Source: Combretum micranthum (lineage: Eukaryota; Streptophyta; Magnoliopsida; Myrtales; Combretaceae). Taken from it: a stretch of 64,000 nt of DNA. The position numbers and the translations under genes are program-made. The DNA is taken from assembly GCA_024138025.1 (NCBI GenBank), contig JAMXBD010003349.1:60925-124924 (forward strand). Reading direction: 5' to 3'. The stretch's first letter is position 1; the number at the start of each line of letters is the position of its first letter. The notes under the pieces were generated by a model, which ran no database searches, was not told the DNA's origin, and was given only the letters and a program-made list of their open reading frames with translations. Shown here in pieces: positions 11,487 to 24,190 of the stretch.

Positions 11487-12190
11487 ATATTCACTAAATT
11501 TGATTGCAAGTCAGGATTTTTGTAGGTAAAAATGAATGAAGAGTCACAATCATGGACTGCTTTCACCTATCCGCAAGGACATTTTCAATGGAAAGTTATG
11601 CCATTTGGTTTAAAGAATGTACCTTCAATTTTCGAAGGACAATAGATATAACTTTTGGAATTTAAAGGATTTTACTGCAATTGTGGATGATGTTCTTGTG
11701 TTTTCTAAAAGTGAACATGAACATATAGGACATTTAAAGATGGTACTTTCAAAATTTCAAAGACAAGGAATAGTGGTAAGTACTAAAACGGCACAATTTT
11801 TCAAAAGGAACATTGAATTTTTAGGAGTAGAAATAGGATAAGGAAGAATTAAGTTACAAGAACACATAGTCAAAAAGGTGTTAGAATTTCTTAAACAAAT
11901 AAATAAAAAACCAATTACAGACATTTTTAGGTTTGCTAAATTATGCAAGACCTTTTATAAAATATTTAAATTCTTTAGTAGGACCCTTTTATAACAAAAT
12001 TTTAGGTTTTAAAAGTTTGTCGCAGGAAGACATAAAGCAAATAAGGAAAATAAAGGAACAAGTCAAAAGGTTACCAAAATTGGGATTATCCCTAGACACA
12101 GATTCCTTGATCATTGAAAGTGATAGATGTGATCTAGGATGGGGAGGAATTTTAGTGAGAAAACCCCATAAATATGCTGAAAGGAAAACT
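11487..12190 (+). pseudogene. Endogenous caulimovirid-like reverse transcriptase and start of RNase H
   Basis: The frame shows the reverse transcriptase blocks KFDCKSGF, WTAFTYPQGHFQWKVMPFGL and VDDVLVFSKSEHEH, a later FLGVEIG, and then NYARPFIKYLNSLVGPFYNK of the connection domain. ESDRCDLGWGGI opens RNase H. The spacing and the terminal GWGG-type RNase H start are those of plant pararetroviruses (Caulimoviridae) rather than Ty3/gypsy. Stops and shifts at about 11520, 11840 and 11930 show an old, inactive integrated copy. Genus was not assigned; petuvirus or florendovirus relatives are candidates. RNase H is split by the hAT-like element at 12191. Confidence 0.75.
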
Positions 12191-13091
12191 TAGGGATGGG
12201 AAAAAAAAATCGATCGAACCAAATCAATCTGTAACCGAACCAATCCAAACAAAAAATATGGTTTTTTTTCATGGTTTGATTTGAAAAAACCAATCTGTAA
12301 ATTTATGGTTTGGTTTGGAAAGTAAACCAAACCAATCCGTAAAACCGACCCAAACCATTTAAGAAAAATATAATAATATTTTACCATATGTTTATGTGAT
12401 TTCATTTTATATTTATTATTTGGTGAATATTAATTAAAATCAACTTGTTTTTTTTAAAAAAGTTTTTAAGCTCATGATATGTAATTTTTTTTTATGATGA
12501 ACTATTGTTTTTTTTTTAATAGCTTTTAACTTTGTAAAGTATGAAATTTATTTATTCAATTATAAACTTTCATTATGTATTAATTGTTTAATATATTTTA
12601 TCAATTGGTCATTTTATTCATTGATGAATTTTGTTGATAGATGATTTTTTATTTTAGTTAAATTATTGGTAGATAATTGACATTATGGCTATATTAAAAA
12701 TCATAAATTATGACTTACTATGTATTGGTTAGCGAGTGTATTTTATTACCGGCTAATTGATTTTATAGAGCTATAGATTAGAAATATTATGAATTTATAA
12801 AGTATTTTGTCGTGGTTTATAATATCAAATTTGTAAAATGATATAAATATTTAAGAATCTACACAAATATAAAAAAACTAGAACAAGAAAAATTTTTAGT
12901 TAGAATTTTGATTTAAACCATAATAGAAACCGAACCAAACCGTTATTTAATGATTTAAAAAATTTATAATCTGAACCAAACCATTACTTAATTATTTGGT
13001 TTGGGATGGAAAAAAAAAAAAACAAACCGTACATTATGGTTTGGTTTGATTTTAGAAAAAATCGAACCAAACCGATCCGTGCCCACCCCTA
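12191..13091. mobile_element. hAT-like non-autonomous element in the viral RNase H
   Basis: 901 bp with ends TAGGGATGGG / TAGGGGTGGGC (inverted) and an exact 8-bp target duplication GGAAAACT (12183-12190, 13092-13099). Subterminal AACCAAACC-type repeats lie in both orientations. There is no transposase. Removal rejoins the RNase H reading. Confidence 0.92.
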
Positions 13092-13390
13092 GGAAAACTG
13101 AAGAAATTTTCAAGTATACAAGTGGAAAGTTTAAGCAAAAGAATTTACCAAGTATAGATAAAGAAATTATGGTTGTTAAAATTTTTTAGATAATTTTAGA
13201 TTATTTCTATTAAATAAAAAGGAAATATTAGTTAAAACAGATTGTGAAGCTATAGCTAAGTTCCATAAGAACATAGGAGAAGGTGGTTAAAATTTAATGA
13301 TATAATAATAAACCAAGGATGCAAGGTAGAATTTGAACACATAAAAGGGAAACATAATACAACAGATGAATTATTTCACTTATTGATATA
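13092..13390 (+). pseudogene. Rest of the caulimovirid-like RNase H
   Basis: The frame resumes after the hAT-like insertion with YTSGKFKQKNLPSIDKEIMV (13117-13176), then a degraded DCEAIAKF segment and FEHIKGKHNTTDEL. This is the C-terminal part of a viral RNase H, with stops near 13187 and 13290. Confidence 0.72.
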
Positions 13391-13399
13391 ATTATTTTT

Positions 13400-14180
13400 C
13401 TTTTCAGAAACATGGAATTTCAAAGGAACAAAGGGTTTAGCCACTAAAAAAGCCACTATTTTCTTAAGGTTCACAAGCAAGCAACTCTAATTCTCATGAA
13501 ACAAGATTATCAGAAGTAATGGAAGGACTACAGGTCATGATTGGTGATATAACTTTACCTATATTACCAACAAATTCTCCAAAAAAGTTTCAAGCTTCAC
13601 CTACAATTAATGTTAAAGATGAAACATATACTGCTCTCATAGATGGTGTATGGCCTTTAAATAGTCAAGACAAATTCAAATATGTAATTTCTTGTGCTCT
13701 AGCTAGGTATTTTAACTAAATAGAAACACAAGGTATTAAAGGTACATAGGAAACTTACTAAATGAAAAGACCACAGGAGAATGAGTTACCACAAAGGACA
13801 AAGGGACAAAATAAAAGGAAATATCAAATGTATGGAATAGCCAAAAGATATACTCCAGGAATATTTCACCATTAGCCTGATGTGATTTCTCAAACCACTG
13901 ACTATCCTTATCCCTTTTGGAGAGGATTTAATGATTTGAGCACTATAATAAATTAGGTCAAGCAAATATCGAAAAAGAAAAATATTTACATTGATCCAAT
14001 ATTTCGTGAAGAATTATTTGCAAAAACATGATCTGCACATCCAAATGGAGAATATCAAACTCTTAAAATTTTTGGCAGAACAACAAAGTAAATTCTCTGC
14101 CTTAGAAATAAAGAGTCCACCTAAAGAGAGGACAATAGAAAATATAAAGGAACAAAAGGCAAGCTTTATAATAGTAATTT
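13400..14180 (+). pseudogene. Virus-like segment downstream of RNase H, unidentified
   Basis: Two short open frames lie here: 13519-13719 (EGLQVMIGDITLPILPTNSP...) and 13991-14254. Together with lysine-rich sequence between them they suggest a decayed second viral frame. No family motif is recognisable. At about 14180 the coding signal switches to the minus strand. Confidence 0.35.
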
Positions 14181-14189
14181 ATCCTTTGA

Positions 14190-15633
14190 CTTATCCTTTC
14201 TATATCCTTTTCTATTTGGTCTATTATCCAAAGAGTTTATTTATTATTCTTTAAAAGTCCCTTTCCTTTAGATTCCTCATGATATTTCCCTTTTTCTAAT
14301 GCCTTTTTAATCTTTTTTTTATATCTATCTTCCAATAGTCCAATTCATTTTCTCTATCTTATATATATTTATTTAGTTTTTTTATTCTTAATCTCTTTTT
14401 CTTTTATATATTTAACATAATCATGCATTATACCATCATACTGCTTATTAACCTTCATAGTATCTTATGAGTTCATTATATCTTACTATTTCTCTTTCTC
14501 TTATACAATTAATATCTAAAGTATACCTATGGTGTGTATATAATACAGCTAATTTGTTTTCACACCCTTTTATCATTTGTTCTATTTCTTTCTTTTGTTG
14601 ATTAATCCTTTTTAAATCCTTTTCTATAATTTTTACAAGGTTCTTATACCTTTTTACTGTGTCTTTATATCTTTTAATGTATTGTATATACTAAGTGTCA
14701 TAATCTTCAAACATCAAATGTTCTCTAGGATTTACTAACAGGTCTATTATATCAATTATAATATACAATATTTCAGCAATTATACCTATTATGAAAATAT
14801 ACTAAATAAGCATACAACTTAAAGCCATATTATCATGTGAACCTTATTATATTATCTTCACAAACCTTTATCTTACATCTTATCTTTTCAATAAATGCAA
14901 AATTACTGTACAAATTACTATATATCCTTATCCTTTGTGGGATACTTATAAAATTCATGTTCCTTGGAGTTGGATCTTCAAAATGTAACTCTAAAAGACT
15001 TTCTACTATTTTATGTAACCTTTGGTTCTCTTTATAATATCCCTTAGGCTTTTAATTTCCTTTCCATGTTTGTTTATGTATTCTTTAATAAACAACATTC
15101 GTATAAATCATTCATAATCAAACATATTATTTAAGATTTCTTCAATAAAATATGTTTCTTCTATAACATATATATAAGCATATGAGTTATAAAATATAAG
15201 CTAGACAATCATCATAAGCTACCATAAGTAACCTAAGTTTCTGCATTCAAAACATATAGTCATATATCTCATAAATATTTATTACAACTTTTCCTTTTAC
15301 GTATTTTATACTAATATCTTCAAGACATTTGAACATGTATAGTCATTTTAACCTATATTCTTTATAATAATAAAACAACCAACTAAATATTAAACTAGAT
15401 AAATAGGCAACAATAATAAAAGGATAAAGAAAATTGATATTAAATAGCAATATAAACAAGACAACAAAGAAAACTTATATATAAAACGACAATAGTAAGA
15501 CAGGATATAAATAGAATAATTAAACAACATAAGTAAAGCTGGACAAAATATAGAAAAAACTGAGTACTTAAATATTGAGACTGGATATTAAACTGAATCT
15601 ATTAAACAAAGTTTTAAGAAATAAAGATAACAT
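14190..15633 (-). pseudogene. Virus-like minus-strand leader and coiled-coil coding remnant
   Basis: Downstream of a tRNA-Met primer site the minus strand holds an AT-rich leader. From about 15160 to 14280 it holds lysine/glutamate-rich open stretches such as LHFEDPTPRNMNFISIPQRI and IIEKDLKRINQQKKEIEQMI, with coiled-coil composition. Stops and one frameshift (near 15020) interrupt it. It is oriented opposite to the reverse transcriptase to its left. Confidence 0.4.
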
Positions 15634-15646
15634 GGCTCTGATACCA
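15634..15646 (-). other. Initiator-tRNA-Met primer-binding site of the virus-like segment
   Basis: The minus strand reads TGGTATCAGAGCCATG (15646 to 15631), matching the 3' end complement of plant initiator tRNA-Met, which primes both caulimovirids and many Copia elements. No LTR end (CA) abuts it, which favours a viral leader over an LTR element. Confidence 0.6.
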
Positions 15647-16119
15647 AAAAACAAGATTCTGTGCTATGAGAAAAGAGTTCATGGCAGGGGTAAACGATTA
15701 AAGCGAAGATAGTTAACCAGTGAAGCAATGTTTTCTTTAGAAAATACACCTCATGCTCATACCATAATCTACAAGGCTAAAACACGGCGATCTCTGTCTC
15801 AAATAGCCTTATCAAAAGGTTCTTAGGCTAGCTCTTTTGGCACAATTTTTAAAGGAACCAAAGCTTTTAGTATCAGGTATGATGTCTTAATCTGTTTACC
15901 CATACTATAAAATTTTATCAAATAATGCAAAGATCTAATAAGGTTTTAGAGCATGGTTACCTTTATACCTTAAAAAGAAAAACTAGCTAGATATGGTGAG
16001 GGAAAACTTACAAAAGATTTATTAAAGATGGAAAAAGTATGTTATAAAGGTTGGGGAAATTTTCTACAGCTATTACAAAAACACTCTTGCAGAATTTAAA
16101 TATTAAAAAAAACTTTGTC

Positions 16120-16335
16120 TAGGGCTTTTTCCCTAAAACTCTTGACTTGACCTCAATTGAGAATGTACCCACCTTATATAGAAAAATTTTTCAGAGGAAA
16201 ACAGTAAAAAGTGCTATAATAAAAAAGTGTTACGATATCTTACTGTTACAGTATAAAGTGCTATAGTATCCTATTATTATAGTGCTGAATCATGTTGCTA
16301 TAATAACCAAACAGCGTTGCTACAGTAACCCCATG
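16120..16335 (-). promoter_or_regulatory. Promoter-like region with repeated upstream boxes (caulimovirid-like)
   Basis: A TATATAAGG box lies at 16180-16172 on the minus strand, about 530 bases before the primer site. Upstream of it (16205-16335) related boxes recur: TACTGTAGCAAC, TTATTATAGCAAC, CTATAGCAC, TACTGTAACA and TTATAGCAC. Repeated upstream boxes of this kind are common in pararetroviral and LTR promoters. Activity is unknown. Confidence 0.5.
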
Positions 16336-17798
16336 TTTTCCTTTTCTGCATTCTTCGTGTCTTTTCCTTTTTTCTTCATTATCTTCTTCTATTTGATTTC
16401 CTTTTTGTTTTATTTTTTCTTTCCTTTTGTGTTTTTTGCTCATCATGATTCCCTTTTCCCTTTCTGATTCTTTTGATTTCAAATATTATCAAAACCTATT
16501 ATGTCTTCCTATCACCTACCATCTCTTGAAAATATTCTTTTTGTTATAATTTCTTCTGTTCAAGATATTTGCTAGTCCTTATCTCCTCCTCCTATTCCTC
16601 TTTTTTATTTTTTATTTTTTATACGTTAGATGTAATTCATACTTTATATATACTCTATGAGTTACATATATTATATATTATATAAAATCTACCAATTTAT
16701 AAATGTTTTGTTTGCAATTCTAATTTAATACAAATATTTATATAATGTATATATTATGTTTATATCAATACATGAAACTGCTATAAATATTTGATTTACA
16801 TGTTATATGATATATATGTTGTGTATGTAAATGTTATATATGTAGCAAATAAATCATTTGTATATTGATATATAAATTATGCATATATTATTTGTTAGAA
16901 AATATCTATATTATATAATTATATGTATATTCTATATACAATTTATAATACACTATATATATAATTTATTTCATATATGGATAGTTTTGTTTTTTATAAT
17001 TTAGTTAAGGATAATAATATTATTTTTAATAAAGTAAATAATAATACAAAAAAATATAATATATTTTAATGGGTATACGGGTTTGTAAACAGGTTTGGGT
17101 CTATACCCAAACCCGGACACGTTTAAGTTCGCATCATTTTCTAGTTGATCTGTTTATTATCCATGTCGATTTTTTCTTACCTAAAACCTTTTATAATTGT
17201 GCCATGTTATGTTTGGGTTCACCGAGGTCCCAAATAGCTAGCACTAATTTTAACTTACAAAGCTCATTTTGAATTATTAAGGTCAAGTTGGACCGTAAGA
17301 TCATTACCTAAGCTCATTCATTTAGTAAAGCCCACTTTTAGGTTATTTAGTCAATTTGAATCTTAAATTATTAACAAAGTCCATTTCAAATCATTTAGGT
17401 TAAGTTGAATGTATATTTACCTAGTATGCCAATAATAATTTATTTAAGTCAAATTGAACCTAGAATTATCAATTAAGCCCATTTTAGTTCTAAAAGCCTA
17501 AGTTGATCCTAGATTTATTAACTAAAATCGAAACAATCATGCCCCCATAATAAGTTTCACAAGATACTTATTGATATATTTGCCTGCAGGGTCCATCAAA
17601 TGAATACATCTTGATTACAACAATTTTGGATTTAAAGGTCCATAGCAAATCAAAGCAAAAATATTTAGGAGTTAATCAATTACGATCATCTAATTTTATA
17701 ATAAAATCAGATTACAAAAAAATTCATTCATGAAAACTCATAAGGTCTATATCTCATACAATGCCATCTAATCAGGTCATCTTGCATAGCTCTCCTTC
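16336..17798. other. AT-rich region, no gene seen
   Basis: 16340-16620 is pyrimidine-rich on the plus strand. 16620-17060 is TATA-rich. 17270-17560 resembles 1690-2090 and looks like a decayed dispersed repeat. Open frames here lack any family features. Confidence 0.4.
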
Positions 17799-20505
17799 TG
17801 TAAAGACCCGAACTCACCCCTATATTTAAAATGGGTGAATCTAGATCTCCAACCACATATAATCTACAATATTATATGTAAGGTTGTCTTACGAGAAGTA
17901 TTTGAATAATTGTTTATCTAAATCTTTAAAAGAACAAATGTGATAACTATTGACTTGTAAAATTTTTAAGAAAAACATAACATCATCATCATCACATTTC
18001 ATAAGAGATATAAACTTAAAACATACATAGTTAAGTAGAGATATTACAAACAAAGGCCAATAACAAGCCTTATACAAAAGACATAAACGATGGACAAAGT
18101 TGTAACATCTATTACATATATCTAAAGCTACATTAAGCGAATCTATTACAAAAGGAAATCCATCAAGGTCCATGGACAACATCTAATCCTCCAAATTATC
18201 TAGAAAGTCCTCAAAGTTCGTACCATAGCCTATACTCACATAAAATTTGTCGTTGTCATCACCACCTGAAATAGATAAAATATAAGCCAAAGGTCCAATA
18301 CACACGTAACGAAAACACAAGCTTAATGACATACAAGCTTAGGCTACATGCAAATGCCACAACCATTAAATTATTAGATAATCTTTAGTTAGCCAAACAA
18401 CACTGAAGTATTCAAACTCTGGATAACAGGGGTATTTGAGGGAACCTGAGTAACGATCTCGATGCTCAGGGGGTTGATATAAATAGCTCGAATACTTATA
18501 TTTCCTAGATAAATCTAACCAATAACGAATAAGTAGCTTCCTCTAAGGTTTTTAGCCGTTTCACAACTTTACTGAACTTAATCCATAATATCACCTAATT
18601 TAAATGTTTCCATAAACAATTGAATTAAATCATATTATTTCTCTTTAAAAACAAGCAAATGTTATACCGGTACCAAATACCCTATCGACTACCCACTAAA
18701 CCACTTATAAAAGTTATTGCATCATGACAGGGCTACCATGCCCCCAATATGAGTAGGATGCCGCTCCTTGAACTGGATTCAATGGCATAAAAGACAATCA
18801 TGCAAACAATTCTTAAGTTTTCATAAATTAAAGTAGACTTAAAGTATGCCTATCCTAAGCAAAGAATCAAACATGTTACTGCATACCTGTATTATCAAGA
18901 TGACCAATAGAAGCACTCAAAGGAATATCTATCACTATTACAAAGAAATTCAATTCAAATCAATATAAACACTTTAGGTCATGCATAGAACATAACTAAT
19001 CCTAGGCTTAACACTCATAATATGAATCCAAAGCAAGGTCATAACTTATCATTCATACATTTAACAAACTCATACAAACCCATAAAATTATCACAAGACA
19101 ATTTAATAAGCTAAAGGAAACGTTTAAGGAAGTTTTGAAAATAGAAAACTACAGGGGGCACGCCGACTTTCAACGTTGATGGCATTCAGGCAGTGTAGTC
19201 TACACCAAAATTTATACGCTTGCCATCACTGGCAGTGTTAACACAAATGTGGGTAGTGTTGTGGTCTACACCGGTGGCGTTGACTCGGTGTAGATTGCAA
19301 CTCAAATTTTTCAAAATTTTCGAGAGTTCCACAGGGTCGGTCCATGCCCATGAATACCCCCAACACCGATAGTATTGCCACGTATGCTGGCAGTATTAAC
19401 CTCTACGCGGCAGCATTGAGGCGGCGTATGCTGCAACATAGATTTTTGAAAAAGTTGCAAGCCTCCTCTGTTCGAAAACACACTTTTTGCCAAAGCTTTC
19501 ATTTCCAAACTTCACTCAAATTCATTTCTAACACCTAACCTCAACCTATATGTATTTTAACTTATTTTAACACACACAATCTTCACTTTCAACTCATCAA
19601 ACATCTATATTTTCCATTTCAACCACAAATTATCATTCAACCCTCATTTAGCCCATTCATTCTATTCTAAACTATCCTAACCCTCCTCATTTCTAACTTC
19701 ATGCACTTCAACACTACTTGTCACTTACCTAGCACATACAACTACTCATGAACCATTAAGATATTCATTCAATACACAACTAATACATGTATATCATCAA
19801 TATTCATTTTAACATGCATATTCATAATAACATGGGACTCACATATCTAGAGAAACTTAAACAAGTAATTGAGTTTTCAAACATGCATAAACTTACCTTA
19901 GGAAGATTTGGTTTGATGGAAAACACTAGAGGCTAAGTCTTGTTCTTGTTAAGGTTGTGGGGTGCAACACATAGAGAGACAAAGAAGCAAAGTTTGAAAA
20001 AGTTGAAGAGGAAATTCGTATGAAATTTTGGTCTGTTTTGGAAAGTGTCTTTTTAATCAAAAATAAGGTTTATACTTATCTAAATATTCACTTTAGGGGC
20101 TGCCTAAGTATGGGCTTTAATTATGCTTGGGTTTGGGCTCATTTTTGGCCTAAAATCAATGCATTGAGGCTTGTTTTTGTCTAAATTTTCTGCTAAGATT
20201 AGTTATTGTGTAAAACATATTTAACTTGTTTTAAACAAATTTTCATACACTATTACACTTACAATTCATAAACACAATATTTTTTTATACTAAGATATTT
20301 CAATATTCAAATATATTAATTCAATACATAAACCACATACTAACATAATTTATATAACATACTCAAAGTCATGCACAAATGCAATAATACTATGTGAAAA
20401 ATACAAATTTAGGAATTATGGCTATTTCACCTTCCTTTTGCAACACTACTTCATCCTCTCCATTTCCTCAAGTAAAGGACATTATATAAGGTAATTAGTG
20501 TTACA
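17799..20505 (-). repeat. Long Tekay-like solo LTR
   Basis: 2707 bp with ends TGTAAAGACCC and ATTAGTGTTACA on the plus strand. Internal landmarks match the element at 5597-7923 in reverse: the GGTGATGAC...GACTTTCTAG segment near 18190-18270, and the GCCG/GGCAGTGT-rich part near 19150-19430. No coding domain was found. Flanks (CCTTC and CTTAT) do not form a convincing duplication, so the exact ends are uncertain. Confidence 0.6.
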
Positions 20506-22902
20506 CTTATGCTAATTTCAGTTATTTATTACTAAAAATGGGTTAGAGTTTTAAAAAACTTTACCTTAGGTTTTGGGAGGGTTTCCTAAAAGGGAATGAG
20601 GCAGAAAAAGAAAAAAAATTATATGATAAAAGTAAAAAGGTGGAATTAAGGTTTTAGATAAGGGAAAAACAATCCCCTTTCTAGATTGTGTCATGTGACA
20701 CAATCTTAAGTGTTTAAATCTTATATGTGCAAGAACCTTAGCTAGTTTTAATACATTAGCGTTTTTAATTAATCTCTTAGGCTAATAATGAATTAAATAT
20801 TTCAAATAATTCTAATTCATTATTTACAATAACTAGATTTTGAATTTTTAACTCGTGTAAGTTCTCAACTTGGGGTAAAAATGTAATTTTACAAAATCAG
20901 AGCTTCTAAATACGTTATTTTGATATTTCTTGGAAAACTTTTCATTCAAAAGAACCATCGTTAAATTATATTTTACTTTATTTTGATATTTGATTTTTTT
21001 TTTAATTTTCAAAATTTTGGTTCTTGGTTGAAGGCAAAATTGGAAATTTTGAAAAGATTTTATTGTTTAAATTCACACATGACTATAATTGGATTCCATT
21101 TACTTTATTTGATTTTCACTTCAAAAATCATTTTAGATAAGGAATTAAGTATAATCAAAAGTAGTTTAGGTCTGTACATTCTAAATGGAAAACATGGGCA
21201 TGGGCTATGGTTAAGCACAATTTGTGGGTTAGGTAATTTAGGTGGATTGCTAATTATTTTTAGAGGCTCAGAAATTAGATATAGGTTTGGGTATATGAAA
21301 ACTAAATAATAATTTAGATGAATTAATTTTGTAATTACATTTTACTATGATTAATTTACTTCCTTAAGTTTTAAATATCTTTCAATCTTATAAGTCACAT
21401 ATATGATTTTTGCTTTTAGGGATTTCAATACTAGTTATGGCATCAAAAACACACATTTCTTTTCTTATTATAATAGTAACATAAATTAATTTCATATATC
21501 ATATTATTATATACCAATTATGATTGCATCAAATCATTTAATTTTTCTATAATACAAGATAATACCGTAGTTGTATCCTCCATCTAAAAGCTCCCCAAAA
21601 TGGGTTTTCAACATTCTTTATCACGTTTGACATCAAAATCAATTTTCTTAATATTATAAGTTATGTCAATTATGTTCCCAACTATTGAAGTATAATTATA
21701 CAAATTGTATTCAATGTATTACTTTATTTATTATATATTATTACACTATTTTCTTTCAAAAAAAAATAGGGAGTGAATTTTTGGACATTTTCTAAATTTT
21801 TATAACTATTTTATCATTTATTTTAATCAATTATTGTAAATTATTTATATAGGGAGTGATCTATTACATATTATTATTTTATTTTCTTTCACAAATGTTG
21901 CCTCTTTATATGATTTTTTTTTGTGTTATATGTATTAATTAAATATTAATACTCAATAAATAATACATTTTATTATTTATGTAATATTGTAATTATTTAA
22001 TAATATTGTGCCATTTTTATGAAAAACTATACTAAATAATATTATTTTTATTATATAATATCTATTTAATTTATGTTTGAATTATTTATTGAAGGCTTGA
22101 GAGAAATTTGTCAATAGATAAGAGTTTGGCTGCTGACCAAGATACTGAGGTAAAACTCTTCCATACCTAAATTTTTACTAGTGTATAAGTAATTAACAAA
22201 TCAATCAAAATCTAAGTGTCAAATGCAACATTACTTTCATTCAAAATGACCAAGCAAATTTCCTGCATGATTTTATGATAGTAAAAATTGATTATAATTC
22301 TAGTAAAGGAAAAAAAAAAGAAAAAATTCCCCAAAAGTTATAATTTTCCCCATAGTATACTAGTAGAGCACATACATAATATGGCCCTACCAATGGGTCG
22401 ACTCACAGCATACAAATTTCAAGCAATCACTACTAAATAAAGCACATTGTTGTCTCCTTAAACATGGAATCAACCTAACTCATTGAGTCATTTAAGGAAA
22501 AAATAAATTAAGAATACGCAATAAATTTGAACATTGAATCAAAATTCCGTTTCAAGCCTATTTCCACACACTACATGTAACATTAGTAACTTTTCTATGT
22601 TAAGATTATTATCATTTTCTTTTCAAATATTATTTTCTTCTATGAGATCTATTTTTTCCTTTGGAGTGCTAATTTAATCCCAAAATTCTAAAAGGAATCA
22701 AAACAATATCCAGACCTATCTTAAAACTGTATGAGGCACTTAATGGTTTACATAGATCGAAAACTATATAACAATCCAACCTGATTGCATCTCTAAATAT
22801 AATAAATATGTTGCTTTTACCATAATACTTGCAAAAGATACAGCTTCAATGCCTATGCCAAAATAAACAAATTATCTCAAAAGGATAAAATAACCAATCA
22901 TT
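20506..22902. other. AT-rich intergenic region, no gene seen
   Basis: The 108-codon open frame 20983-21309 has no recognisable family and ordinary AT composition. The words AGGGAGTGA at about 21769 and 21851 recur around an 80-bp A/T block. Nothing else stood out. Confidence 0.4.
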
Positions 22903-23321
22903 TGTTACGGACCAAAGTTATTAAAATAATATTTGGCAACTAGAATAGAGTAGAGTAGAGTAGAGAAATTCTTCACTGAATGGAAGGTTACTACAACTTC
23001 TCTAAATACAAGAAGAGACCAATAAAACTCTTTCTTGAAATAAGAAAATACATACAAAAGAAACTCTCAAAGAAACTATTTGATTTCTTCTTATTTGGTT
23101 TTCATTTTGAGAAATGGGATAATGTAACCAATGTAAAATGGTAAGTATTTATAATTGACAACATTAATTTTTAGCCTTTAATATCAATACCAAAATTGTA
23201 TGATATTTCTTCTCCCTCCCAAACATTTATGGTAGCAAATACTTTGTAAGCCTACACCATCAATCTATCTCTTTTTATTTGACTTATTTTATGCCACAAA
23301 AGTGGCTTTACTATTTTTTCA
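22903..23321 (-). repeat. 3' LTR of the Copia element
   Basis: 419 bp. It carries two extra copies of AGAGT near 22947-22960 and an extra CCCAAACATTT-like stretch near 23220 compared with the 5' LTR. The adjoining bases GTAGGAGATTG (minus strand) form the polypurine tract. Confidence 0.9.
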
Positions 23322-23329
23322 CAATCTCC

Positions 23330-24190
23330 TACTTAAAGTCACTTTTGGTGAGATTTCAAAATCTTTCTAATCTTTCCAGTTCCATGTTGCTTACTTTTTT
23401 AATAGGCCACATGAGCATTGATACCAAGAACTTGTTAATGATAATTGTCGTTGTCATTGCATCTGTTAGGTTTTCTTTGGTGTGGATTTTATGCATATCC
23501 ACACTCCCTTCCTCGACTATTTCTTAAACAAAGTGATATTGGATAATTATATGCTTTGTCCTAAAATGAAAGGTTAGATTCCTTACAATGTGCAAGGCAC
23601 GCTGACTGTCACAATATAATGAAATTTTCTGTTGTTTGTGCCGAGTTATTCCATTGGCCTTTGAATCCAAATTGCTTCCTTGCATGCTTAGGTAGCTGCC
23701 ATGTATTCAGTTACTATAGTAGATAGAGCTACAACAAATTGTAATTAGATAACCAGCTTACCGCTCCTTTTGCAAGTGTGAACACATAGCCTGTAGTAGA
23801 TTTTCTCTTATCAAGATCACCTGCAAAATCTAAATCAACTTATGCTCTAACAATAAGTTCTGGTCCTCCAAAGCATAATGCAACACTTGAGATTCCTTTA
23901 ATATATCTTAGAATCCTCTTAACATTATTCCAATGCTCTTTAACAGGATTTGACATAAAGCAACTGACCATCCCAATTGCTTGAGCAATATATGGTCTCG
24001 TACAAATCATTGCATACATAAGACTTCCTACTGCTGATGCATATGGTACTTGGGGACATTTCCTCTTCTTTATTGCTAGGACATATACTCGAGCATAATT
24101 TATAGTTGATAGGAAGTGGGGTAGATATTGGCTTATAGTCTTGCATCGCAAAACTTTGAGTAGATAGTTCTTTTGAGAAAGTCAAATCTT
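23330..24190 (-). pseudogene. RNase H of the Copia element
   Basis: VPYASAVGSLMYAMICTRPY, KEHWNNVKRILRYIKGISSV, and then DLDFAGDLDKRKSTTGYVFT are the Copia RNase H landmarks. Further stops follow toward the polypurine tract. Confidence 0.85.

Noticed and set aside
15634..15646. Possible tRNA-Met gene fragment
   Set aside because: Only the 3' complement is present; it is a primer site, not a tRNA gene. The same holds at 32613, 26351 and 52231.
16282..16467. Phe-rich hydrophobic frame as a membrane protein
   Set aside because: It is a translation of a pyrimidine-rich tract and has no start context or family.
17794..20510. Target duplication for the 17799-20505 LTR
   Set aside because: CCTTC and CTTAT share only part of their bases; not convincing, so the ends are given as approximate.
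20983..21309. 108-codon plus-strand frame
   Set aside because: Composition is that of random AT-rich DNA; no motifs and no context.
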